DNA of 33,750 nt from Chitinivibrionales bacterium (lineage in GTDB: Bacteria > Fibrobacterota > Chitinivibrionia > Chitinivibrionales > WJKA01). The position numbers and the translations under genes are program-made. The stretch spans positions 1-33,750 of the forward strand of contig WJLW01000016.1 of the NCBI GenBank assembly GCA_014728295.1, given 5' to 3'. The notes under the pieces are model-generated. The model searched no databases and was not told where the DNA came from. It saw only the letters and a list, made by a program, of their open reading frames with translations. Shown here piece after piece: positions 23,680-30,251 of this stretch (the stretch's first letter is position 1; the number at the start of each line of letters is the position of its first letter).

Positions 23680-24524
23680 TAGGTTGGGCTATCCTGATTA
23701 GGGTGCGCAAATTTAGTAACCGGGAAGGTGTTAAATATAAAATGAAACGTCGCGTTGGCGTTTTTTTCCTCTTCGACGATCTTCAGAATTTTTTTCCGGC
23801 ACCGGCCGACGGTATCCAGAGCTTTATGCAGGCCGCCGGCGGAAAGGCTGACCGTAAGCGTTGACATTTGTTTATACGGATCGGGGACTTTCTTCACGGC
23901 CTTTTTGCCAAGCTCCAAAGATTGAGTATGATATCGGCGCAGCATTTTTTCAAGATTGCCTTTTTTGGTGGTGGAAATGAGCCGGTCTTTAGGTCTGAGA
24001 AATCCTTTTTTATCCCGGTGGATTAAATCCAGCCGGAGCAGTTGCTGCAGACCCTGCTTGACCTGCTCGGTTGTCAGCGGCGGCGAGAAATGCCCGGCAA
24101 TCTGGCGGTAATTTTTTTTGACGTCGATATAGGTCAACACATTTCTGAGCGCATTGAGATACCATTTGCTGTAGAGAGAATATTGTCCCGAGTGTACTGC
24201 TCTGGGTGATGCGGATTGTTTTTCGTGCACGCTTGCCAGCAGGGCCTGTTTTTCGAGGGGGTTTTCGGCCTGGCCGGAGCATACCAGCAAAAGGAAGTAT
24301 TCGGCTTCGGCTTTATTGAGCTTCAGATACGTTATCAGATTTTTTTTGGTTCTTTCACTAATACGCATTTTGCCCCTTAGAATCAAGCTGAGCGAGGCGC
24401 TGGACTTATAGCCCAGCTTATTTGAAATACTCCTGAGCGTGCAGCCGTTGCTTTGCCGTCTTTTTTCTTCAATTACTGCGTTGAGATACTCCATCGGATC
24501 TGAAAAATCGAAAATAGAAATCAT
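23679..24524 (-). CDS. TIGR02147 family protein (full length), putative regulator
   Basis: A 281-residue protein with the whole family layout. The N-terminal part opens with FDFSDPMEYLNAVIEEKRRQ and contains SNKLGYKSSASLSLILRGKMRISERTKKNLITYLKLNKAEAEYFLLLVCSGQAENPLEKQ. The middle has YSLYSKWYLNALRNVL and a winged-helix-like LTTEQVKQGLQQLLRLDLIHRDKKGFLRP, and the C-terminal part contains KQMSTLTVSLS. The family is a large paralogous set in Fibrobacter; related DUF4423 proteins resemble DNA-binding regulators, but no function is proven. Its promoter region contains a CTAACCACTT box placed 17 nt before a -35 hexamer. The downstream zinc-ribbon gene is coupled to it. Confidence 0.85.
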   Translation of the reverse strand: MISIFDFSDPMEYLNAVIEEKRRQSNGCTLRSISNKLGYKSSASLSLILRGKMRISERTKKNLITYLKLNKAEAEYFLLLVCSGQAENPLEKQALLASVHEKQSASPRAVHSGQYSLYSKWYLNALRNVLTYIDVKKNYRQIAGHFSPPLTTEQVKQGLQQLLRLDLIHRDKKGFLRPKDRLISTTKKGNLEKMLRRYHTQSLELGKKAVKKVPDPYKQMSTLTVSLSAGGLHKALDTVGRCRKKILKIVEEEKNANATFHFIFNTFPVTKFAHPNQDSPT

Positions 24525-24614
24525 ACCGAATCCCGTCTAAAAAACATCACTTTGTGCCCGTTCAATGAGCCGCTTTTACAAGCCGGTAAATACGATTATT
24601 AATCTTTCGAATTA

Positions 24615-24667
24615 AATATAGCACAAAAACAAGGCGATTTTAAGGGGGAGGCATACAAAGTGGTTAG
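24615..24667 (-). promoter_or_regulatory. Promoter with upstream CTAACCA box for the TIGR02147/zinc-ribbon genes
   Basis: Reading on the minus strand: CTAACCA (24667-24661), 17 bases, TTAAAA (24643-24638), 17 bases, TATATT (24620-24615). Transcription would start near 24608, about 84 bases before the start codon at 24524. The box distance is the same as at the two plus-strand copies. Confidence 0.55.
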
Positions 24668-24788
24668 CATTTTGAAAGTGCTCTAAACCGGTTTAAAAGA
24701 ACCTTGCATAGCATTATATACCAATGTGTTAAGTATGTGCGATTTGTGTCCTATGTAAACAATTCCGCCCGAAAAATGCTAACCACTT
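24658..24788. repeat. Perfect 16-bp inverted repeat in the divergent promoter region
   Basis: AAGTGGTTAGCATTTT at 24658-24673 recurs as its exact reverse complement at 24773-24788, separated by 99 bases. Each arm contains the CTAACCACTT box pointing outward toward one of the two divergent genes, so this looks like a pair of regulator sites rather than a transposon end. No transposase gene lies between the arms. Confidence 0.8.
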
Positions 24789-24831
24789 GTTTTCAAATGC
24801 CCTTGTAAACCGCTATGAAATCCTGTAGCTT
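24779..24831 (+). promoter_or_regulatory. Promoter with upstream CTAACCA box for the receiver-PAS gene
   Basis: CTAACCA (24779-24785), 17 bases, TTGTAA (24803-24808), 17 bases, TAGCTT (24826-24831). The stretch from 24779 to the TTG at 24805 matches 30150-30176 at 24 of 27 positions. The -10 is weak, as expected for an activator-dependent promoter. A second candidate on the same strand, TTGCAT (24704-24709), 17 bases, TGTTAA (24727-24732), lies upstream. Confidence 0.5.
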
Positions 24832-24946
24832 TAAGAGTTGCACCTTACAGAAGGCGAGTAACATGAGAAATCTGCGGGATAAAACCAGTATAATGTACAC
24901 CGCAAAGGTGGTCAGTGAGCGGTGCTGACATGATAGAGAGGTAGAG

Positions 24947-25894
24947 ATGCAAAAGAATGGAGGTCCCGCTGCGTTCGGGGAGCGCAAGCGGCACCATGAC
25001 ATTGTGGCAACCGTGCTTGTTGTCGATGATGACGAGGAGGTAAGTACCTTTTTGAGGTTGTTGTGCGAGAATGAGCGCATGATTGCATTGTGCGCCAAAA
25101 ATGGCAGAGAAGCTACACAACTATTCGAGAATTTTACCTTTGATATTATCATCACCGAAATTGTGCTGCCCGAAATGGACGGCATTGAGCTTATCCGGTT
25201 TTTGCGGGCGCATTGTCCCGATTGCAAAATGCTGGCCTACTCGGCTTCTCAGCATGCCGATGTCTATTTGCGAGCTGCCGCGGCACTCAAAGCTGAGTGT
25301 ATATCATGCAGTCCGTTTAATGTACCCGCATTACAAAAGCGGATTCGCACCTTGGCCAAAAACCCGCTGGGGCAATCGTCTGGGTCATCCGCATTCGCAG
25401 TAAGCTCCCGAGTACAGGGTCTGCTCGATGGACTATCGCAGCGCATGGAGGAGCTGCACGGTCTGTTTGATATCGCCTATCAGATTACGCCCTCGGGCAA
25501 GTTGGTATACGTCGGCCCCGATTGCACAAAACTGGGCTTCGAGCAGGCGGATTTGATCGGGTCGCATTATTCCTGCTTAATCGATACCCGAAGTTGCGAC
25601 GACTGCCGCAGGGAAACAGCGCTGAAAAAACACCGCGGTACGAGCAACACGCTGGTTCGCAGCCCCAAACTTATCGACGAAAACAGAACGGCCGGTCGCA
25701 TTACCAAAGGCCTGTATGTACACCTGAAGAGCAAGTTCTCAGCATCGGATGAGGAGGACGATTCCACGTTGAAGGAGTGCAGGGCGATCTTATCGGCAAG
25801 CGGCTACTGGGACAGAGATATTCGGATGTCCGATAAAAAATTTCTGGGCACCGTCGGCATCATTCGCCTGATTTACGATAATGTGCACAGGTAA
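24947..25894 (+). CDS. Receiver-PAS protein with degenerate (Glu-substituted) receiver
   Basis: A 315-residue protein. Residues about 22-137 form a response-regulator receiver: acidic pocket VVDDDEE (25-31), beta-3 end DIIITEIVLPEMDG (66-79) and SxS after beta-4 (MLAYSAS). At the phospho-acceptor position the normal Asp is Glu71, and the invariant Lys before PF is replaced (CSPF instead of SKPF). A Glu there commonly mimics phosphorylation, and losing the Lys argues against normal switching. A PAS-like domain follows (about 165-225, starting LFDIAYQITPSGKLVYVGPDCTKLGFEQADLIG), with a cysteine-rich piece RSCDDCRRE; the rest is unassigned. No output DNA-binding domain is seen. GAGAGGTAG just upstream supports the ATG. 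The next gene, 12 bases on, is an intact receiver. Confidence 0.82.
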   Translation: MQKNGGPAAFGERKRHHDIVATVLVVDDDEEVSTFLRLLCENERMIALCAKNGREATQLFENFTFDIIITEIVLPEMDGIELIRFLRAHCPDCKMLAYSASQHADVYLRAAAALKAECISCSPFNVPALQKRIRTLAKNPLGQSSGSSAFAVSSRVQGLLDGLSQRMEELHGLFDIAYQITPSGKLVYVGPDCTKLGFEQADLIGSHYSCLIDTRSCDDCRRETALKKHRGTSNTLVRSPKLIDENRTAGRITKGLYVHLKSKFSASDEEDDSTLKECRAILSASGYWDRDIRMSDKKFLGTVGIIRLIYDNVHR

Positions 25895-25906
25895 AGGCTA
25901 CCGGAC

Positions 25907-26275
25907 ATGAACGTACTGGTTATCGAAGACAACAATGAAATGAATCTCATGCTCAAGCTTACGCTGGTAGAGTTTGGCTATCACCCGGTATGCTTTCTGT
26001 CGGCCGCAAAAGCGATAGCTTACTATCGGCAAAACTATCACAGCATTCAAGTTTCGATCGTCGACAATATTCTCTGCGACGGCACCGGAGAGCAGTGCTT
26101 TTTTGACATCATCAGAATTAACCCGGACGCCAAAGTTGTAGTGATTTCAGGTTCCGATCTGTCGAATACTTTTGACCAAAGCTTGAAAAATTGCAGCGTT
26201 CCTGTGCTGAAAAAACCGTTCCCGATTTCTCGACTCATTGCCTGTATCGAAAAGACAGGCGGAGTAATACCATAA
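25907..26275 (+). CDS. Single-domain response regulator
   Basis: A 122-residue CheY-like receiver with all key residues: acidic pair E7-D8 in VIEDN, phospho-acceptor D53 (SIVDNIL), S81 in VVVISGSD and K103 in LKKPF. There is no output domain, so it acts through partner proteins. It follows the degenerate receiver-PAS gene by 12 bases and is presumably expressed with it. No histidine kinase is encoded nearby, so its kinase lies elsewhere or the pair is fed by an orphan kinase. Confidence 0.93.
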   Translation: MNVLVIEDNNEMNLMLKLTLVEFGYHPVCFLSAAKAIAYYRQNYHSIQVSIVDNILCDGTGEQCFFDIIRINPDAKVVVISGSDLSNTFDQSLKNCSVPVLKKPFPISRLIACIEKTGGVIP

Positions 26276-26309
26276 TGGTCAGACAAAGTCAATAGTTTGC
26301 AAAAATATC

Positions 26310-26387
26310 TGGTTAGCCTAATGCTACCCATTTATATGCGGTTTTGCTAAATTACCACTTGCAGGGAAGCTGTTTTAGGTGGATAAT
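26310..26387 (+). promoter_or_regulatory. Dyad operator and promoter upstream of the VGIGTTSP-repeat gene
   Basis: TGGTTAG-N7-CTACCCA (26310-26330, one mismatch from a perfect dyad) lies 28 bases before TTGCAG (26359-26364), which is followed by a 17-base spacer and GATAAT (26382-26387). The dyad is placed 11 bases farther upstream than at the thermonuclease promoter, about one helical turn. The first 12 bases around the left half, TCTGGTTAGCCT, are identical to the thermonuclease copy. Confidence 0.55.
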
Positions 26388-26520
26388 AAGTCGTGTAGTT
26401 CAGTAAACACGCCCTCCGGAAGGCTTCTTTTAGAACAAATCGTGCCGGCAAATTCCTTTACTTGAAGGCAATTCGGCGGACAGCGACAGACATAACCTAA
26501 AACCATTCAGGAGGACTTAT

Positions 26521-27015
26521 ATGGCAGACTATCCTAAAGATTGCGGCGCATCAGAAGATATGAAAGTCGACGGCAAAGTCGGCATTGGCGTATCAAGCCC
26601 CTCGGCTAAGCTGCAGATATCGGGGACCAATGATTTGATTCGCACGGATTATACCGGGATATTGAACAATCCGCATTTCTGGTTGACGTCGAATGCGTAC
26701 TATGACGGGAGCTGGAACCGGATCACCTCGGGAAGACAATGTGCCGGATTTGTAATCGGAAATACCGATGGAAAATTTACTTTTGTGGCGGATAATAATA
26801 CGACGGGCACGCCTTCGTTTTCTAATCTTGTGAGAATAGAGCCGACAGGTGAGGTTGGGATTGGAACAACTTCGCCTGCTTCAAGACTGGAGGTTGACGG
26901 GGGAGATATTGAAGTGGATGATTCGAGTAGAGGATTGATTTTGAGGAGTCCTGACGGGAAGAGGTGGAGAGTAAATGTTGATAATTCTGGTCAATTGTCA
27001 ACCGATGCTTTATAA
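26521..27015 (+). CDS. Orphan VGIGTTSP-repeat protein (tail-fibre-like)
   Basis: A 164-residue protein with two copies of the motif KVGIGVSSPSAKLQISG (near residue 20) and EVGIGTTSPASRLEVDGG (near 110). The motif is usual in tail fibres, large surface proteins and their chaperone-linked domains. Between them lies a compact region with WLTSNAYYDGSWNRITSGR and FTFVADNNTTG. No signal peptide, membrane segment or intramolecular chaperone domain is seen. The start is clear: AGGAGG lies six bases before the ATG at 26521. No other phage gene is nearby, so phage origin is not supported. The preceding 245-base gap holds the dyad promoter. The 3' part of the gene becomes AT-rich. Confidence 0.72.
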   Translation: MADYPKDCGASEDMKVDGKVGIGVSSPSAKLQISGTNDLIRTDYTGILNNPHFWLTSNAYYDGSWNRITSGRQCAGFVIGNTDGKFTFVADNNTTGTPSFSNLVRIEPTGEVGIGTTSPASRLEVDGGDIEVDDSSRGLILRSPDGKRWRVNVDNSGQLSTDAL

Positions 27016-27020
27016 GTGCT

Positions 27021-27063
27021 GTATTAGGGCATATTGCAGCTATTTTTGCATATGCCCTAATAC
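27021..27063. terminator. Bidirectional hairpin terminator between convergent genes
   Basis: A perfect 14-bp stem (27021-27034 with 27050-27063, GTATTAGGGCATAT and its reverse complement) with a 15-base loop fills the 50-base gap between two convergent genes. A long U-run is missing on both sides, so its efficiency is uncertain, but the placement fits shared termination. Confidence 0.75.
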
Positions 27064-27065
27064 AT

Positions 27066-28784
27066 TTATTGGAATTTCATAAGCAATATTGATTTTTCAT
27101 TTGTTAAGAAATAGAACTTGTCTTCAACGCTGCTAATTTCAAGAGGTAAGATTTTCCTCTTTTTGCGGATTAAATTGAAGCGGGCATATACATTTCTATT
27201 TGCGTGGATAATTTGAATCTTATTTTCTCCGCTAACATCTGCTATGGCGAATTTATCAGAAAAAAGAGCAATTCTTGAATAGCTTTGATTGCTTATGGTA
27301 CTTAAATCAAAGCTGCTTAAAATTTCCAACTTTTCCGAAATTTTAAGAATTTCAACGCTTTTGTTTTTGAAAGTGTACAAAAATTCAAAATCATGGTCAA
27401 ATCGCTTAATATTGCTTATCTCCTTTGATGTATAAACAAGATTTGAATTTGTATCAATGCAAATAATTTTGAATAACAAATTATACAGCAAATATATCCT
27501 ATTATTATTAGTAACAGCAATATCGTCAGGAGCATTATATAGCAATTTTATCTTATGCTTCAGCAGCCCCGCATAATTAAAAACACTTAAATACGCTGCA
27601 TTTGCGTTGTCGGTAACGTAAATGGAACTATCAAAGACATCAAGGCACGTGGGCTTGGTCACTTGGCCCACAAGAGCTAAACTATCCCCCCCGGTATCCA
27701 CAACAGCCACAAACCCGCCTTCTTCATCCGCAATAAAAAATCTCCCATCCGCCGCCGCCATATCCACCGGCCGTTGCAACAGTGCCATTGCCGGCAGCGT
27801 CGTGGAATCGATCACCTTGACACACGGAAATGCACTGGCAATATTCACCGGCGCAGATTCAGTCAATGCAGGCGTATGCGAACCTGTTGCGTCAATGCCT
27901 CTCACCGCATAATAATAGGTTTCCCCCTGCTTAGCCGTGCTGTCGGTAAAGCTGAGCGTGTTTTCGTCAACGCGGCGCAGCTTTGTTGCATAGCCAATCG
28001 AGTCGACCGGCCTGCGATAGATGTCATAGCCGTCTATTTTGGCGGTATCGATAGCCTGCCAGGCAAGGCTCACCAGTTGCATCAGTGAATCATACGCCGA
28101 CGACAAGCCGCCGACTTTGGGAATCCGCAGGTAGTCGAGATAAATCGTATCCTGCAGGGTATCATGCATCCCGCTGATCACGGTAAACTGTGTATCCAGT
28201 ATTGCATGGTTGGGTGCTTCAAAGCGTACATCATACCTCCCCGCAGCCAGATTGGTCAGTCTGAAATTACCAACCGAATCGTCGGGAGTAAATGCCTTGC
28301 CGGTTCCGATCAGGTACACATCAACGCGTCTGCTGTCGTCGCCCTCCTGCAAACCTATCACCCCGGTAATGCTGCCGGGCGCCTGCAGTGTATCGATCAG
28401 CGATTTTTGCACATAAGCGTTGCCGGCGGAGTCAACGGCGATCACAACCGAATCCCGGAAGGCTACATTGCCGTCTTTTTGAAATTCGATATTGTAGATG
28501 CCGGCCGGTAACTGCGGAATAGCGTAGAACCCCGCCGCATCAGTGGCAAGCTGCATCAGTGTATCGGCGCCTGCAGAATCGGGCTGGTAGCCGTCCGGTA
28601 CAAAGCGAACCAGGGCGCTGTCGGCGGGGGAGAGGTTTGCATTGTAAACCATGCAGATGGTTTCCGACCCGGTACCTTCACCGCCGGCATAGTCTTTTGT
28701 CGGCGCGGTATTGCCGGTACAACTGATGAATCTGCATATTCCTGCACAAATCAGTGCGATGAGCATTACATTTCGTCTTTTCAT
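27066..28784 (-). CDS. Large lipoprotein with carboxypeptidase-regulatory-like, FN3-like and propeller-like domains
   Basis: A 572-residue lipoprotein precursor with a signal (about 6-21) and lipobox FISC (Cys22). After a low-complexity linker come two carboxypeptidase-regulatory-like folds (about 45-125, with DAAGFYAIPQLPAGIYNIEFQKDG, and about 137-215, with DSVGNFRLTNLAAGRYDVRFEAPNH). A fibronectin-type region follows (about 225-330, SLAWQAIDTAKIDGYDIYRRPVD and YYYAVRGID). The remainder, about 340-572, has repeating beta strands like an NHL/propeller (PVDMAAADGRFFIADEEGGFVAVVD, LDVFDSSIYVTDNAN). It overlaps the upstream TIGR02147 gene by four bases (ATGA), so the two are coupled. From about residue 385 the coding sequence becomes distinctly AT-rich and Lys/Asn/Ile-rich. 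The function is unknown; a surface sensor or binding protein is a guess. Confidence 0.82.
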   Translation of the reverse strand: MKRRNVMLIALICAGICRFISCTGNTAPTKDYAGGEGTGSETICMVYNANLSPADSALVRFVPDGYQPDSAGADTLMQLATDAAGFYAIPQLPAGIYNIEFQKDGNVAFRDSVVIAVDSAGNAYVQKSLIDTLQAPGSITGVIGLQEGDDSRRVDVYLIGTGKAFTPDDSVGNFRLTNLAAGRYDVRFEAPNHAILDTQFTVISGMHDTLQDTIYLDYLRIPKVGGLSSAYDSLMQLVSLAWQAIDTAKIDGYDIYRRPVDSIGYATKLRRVDENTLSFTDSTAKQGETYYYAVRGIDATGSHTPALTESAPVNIASAFPCVKVIDSTTLPAMALLQRPVDMAAADGRFFIADEEGGFVAVVDTGGDSLALVGQVTKPTCLDVFDSSIYVTDNANAAYLSVFNYAGLLKHKIKLLYNAPDDIAVTNNNRIYLLYNLLFKIICIDTNSNLVYTSKEISNIKRFDHDFEFLYTFKNKSVEILKISEKLEILSSFDLSTISNQSYSRIALFSDKFAIADVSGENKIQIIHANRNVYARFNLIRKKRKILPLEISSVEDKFYFLTNEKSILLMKFQ

Positions 28785-29614
28785 GATTCCAGCTTCATTA
28801 AAGGGAATAGTTGAAAATTTGCCTGATACACTCTGTCGGCATGGCGTTCTTCTTTTACTATGTGCAGGAGGTTCTTGCGAAATCTGCTGAATTCTTCCTT
28901 GATACGGCCATACGACTTTTCGGAAATGCCCAGCGTAAGCGTAGAAAACTCGCGTTGCTTTTTGGGGAATCCGTCCAATGCCTCTTTGGCAAGGTCAATC
29001 ATCTGCAGATTGTAATTTGCGATAGCATTCGGCAATTCCGGATCGCCGGTGCTGATGATGCTGTCGGTTGGTTTCAGCACGTTTTCTATATCGCGCTCGA
29101 TTAAACCAAGCTTTTCCAGTAATCGGATTGATGTCCTGACTTCCGACACGCTGATTGAGGGGCTGAGCGTATTGGCAATCTTGTCAAACTGATCACTTAT
29201 GTCAATGGCTGCTACTAACGCCCTGATGGCCGTATGGTACCATTTCGTATATATCTCATAGCTGCGCGGCTCTATGTAGGTAATGTTCAACTGCACAAAC
29301 GACGACAGCTCCGACAAACGTTCGCGTTGCTCGATGGGAGATTTGGCCTGATTATAGTGGACCAGTCTTTCAAAATATTGGAACTCGCGCTTGCTCATGC
29401 GCAGCAATTTTGAAATTTTAGGCAGCTTTTCTTTATTTAATCTCAGTCGCCCCCGGATAATTTGCGTGAAACTGGAATGCGATTTCATGTCCAGCCTTGA
29501 GGCAATATAGCGAAGCGAGAAATAAGGAAACTGCTTGCTGCAGATTTTCCACGCATCGTAGAGAAAACTCCTGAAGTCATTGTAGCGAAATATGTCTAGT
29601 TCTTTGCTGAGCAT
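28781..29614 (-). CDS. TIGR02147 family protein coupled to a lipoprotein gene
   Basis: A 277-residue family member: FRYNDFRSFLYDAWK...FPYFSLRYIASRLDMKSHSSFTQIIRGRLRLNKEKLPKISKLLRMSKREFQYFERLVHYNQAKSPIEQRERL at the N-terminus, YSYEIYTKWYHTAIRALV-type middle, VSEVRTSIRLLEKLGLIERD winged-helix-like segment and KQREFSTLTLGIS near the end. It aligns across its length with the 281-residue protein at 23679-24524. The ATG at 29614 has only a weak ribosome binding site (GGGAAAG). The lipoprotein gene starts inside its last codons. In Fibrobacterota these genes are often next to such lipoproteins; I infer that the pair functions together, perhaps as regulator and surface target. Confidence 0.87.
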   Translation of the reverse strand: MLSKELDIFRYNDFRSFLYDAWKICSKQFPYFSLRYIASRLDMKSHSSFTQIIRGRLRLNKEKLPKISKLLRMSKREFQYFERLVHYNQAKSPIEQRERLSELSSFVQLNITYIEPRSYEIYTKWYHTAIRALVAAIDISDQFDKIANTLSPSISVSEVRTSIRLLEKLGLIERDIENVLKPTDSIISTGDPELPNAIANYNLQMIDLAKEALDGFPKKQREFSTLTLGISEKSYGRIKEEFSRFRKNLLHIVKEERHADRVYQANFQLFPLMKLES

Positions 29615-29723
29615 GACAAACGCTTTCCCAACCGTGCAAATTCATGGTATGGCCTGAAGGGCATTATTCTCACCTGTGTAGTTGCATATCGCATGCAGAC
29701 CAATCCTGATAGCCAGGTTTATT

Positions 29724-29760
29724 ATGCGCAGGCGACAATAACCTATGCCCGCCTGCGCAT
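29724..29760. other. Hairpin-forming inverted repeat in the intergenic region
   Basis: ATGCGCAGGCG at 29724-29734 and its exact reverse complement at 29750-29760 enclose a 15-base loop. No T-run follows on the plus strand, so it is not an obvious terminator. It lies 110 bases upstream of the TIGR02147 start codon on the minus strand and could be part of a structured leader. Confidence 0.6.
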
Positions 29761-30135
29761 GTTACCGTTGACTTGTTGCTCGTTGCGCTACTCAGTAAGA
29801 TGACATGCACCGCGTAAACCGCTCGACATGTCGAAGCCGAAGCTGCTTCGCGCAGATTTACACAATGCGAGCGTTTGGTGTACCCAGATAAAATGTCACC
29901 GGCCTCCCGGCAAAGTCAAGCGAATACTGCATTTTGTGTTTCTCGAACACTAAACAATATCTGGTCCGAAACTATTGCAATTTTCCCGCCCATTTATTAT
30001 ACTCCGCTTTTTTACAACAAGTAAGGACCGTTTGCATGCCGGCTTTTTGATTTCCGGAATCAAATCTTGCTGCTATTCATCTATAATTACCGCCGCAAGG
30101 ATTGTCAAGCTACATCTGCAAAATCCCAACATTTC

Positions 30136-30202
30136 TGGTTAGCCTTTACCTAACCACTTGTTTTAAAAAACCCTTGCATCTACATTCTACTGCTTATATA
30201 TT
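30136..30202 (+). promoter_or_regulatory. Perfect dyad operator and promoter of the thermonuclease gene
   Basis: TGGTTAG-N7-CTAACCA (30136-30156) is a perfect 7-7-7 dyad. Seventeen bases later comes TTGCAT (30174-30179), a 17-base spacer and TATATT (30197-30202). Transcription would start near 30209 and the dyad centre would be at about -63, close to where class I activators bind. It lies about 50 bases before the thermonuclease start. Confidence 0.6.
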
Positions 30203-30251
30203 AATATTTCACAATCTGATATGTTAAGCCTCTCGCTGAAAGGCGTCCCTC

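Larger units (their letters stand above)
29615..30251. other. Long divergent intergenic region with structured elements
   Basis: About 637 bases without a credible gene on either strand. It holds the dyad and promoter of the thermonuclease gene (30136-30202), a strong hairpin (29724-29760), a perfect palindrome TCGACATGTCGA (29823-29834), and on the minus strand a perfect TATAAT (complement of 29996-30001). The last could be the -10 of a promoter with a leader of about 375 bases for the TIGR02147-lipoprotein pair; its -35 is poor. The rest looks unremarkable. Confidence 0.55.

Noticed and set aside
24658..24788. The 16-bp inverted repeat as ends of a small transposable element
   Set aside because: No target-site duplication was seen, and both arms fit promoter-associated boxes at identical spacing, with a third copy outside the element.
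26521..27015. Prophage remnant
   Set aside because: Only one tail-fibre-like motif protein is present; no integrase, capsid, terminase or attachment site was found around it.
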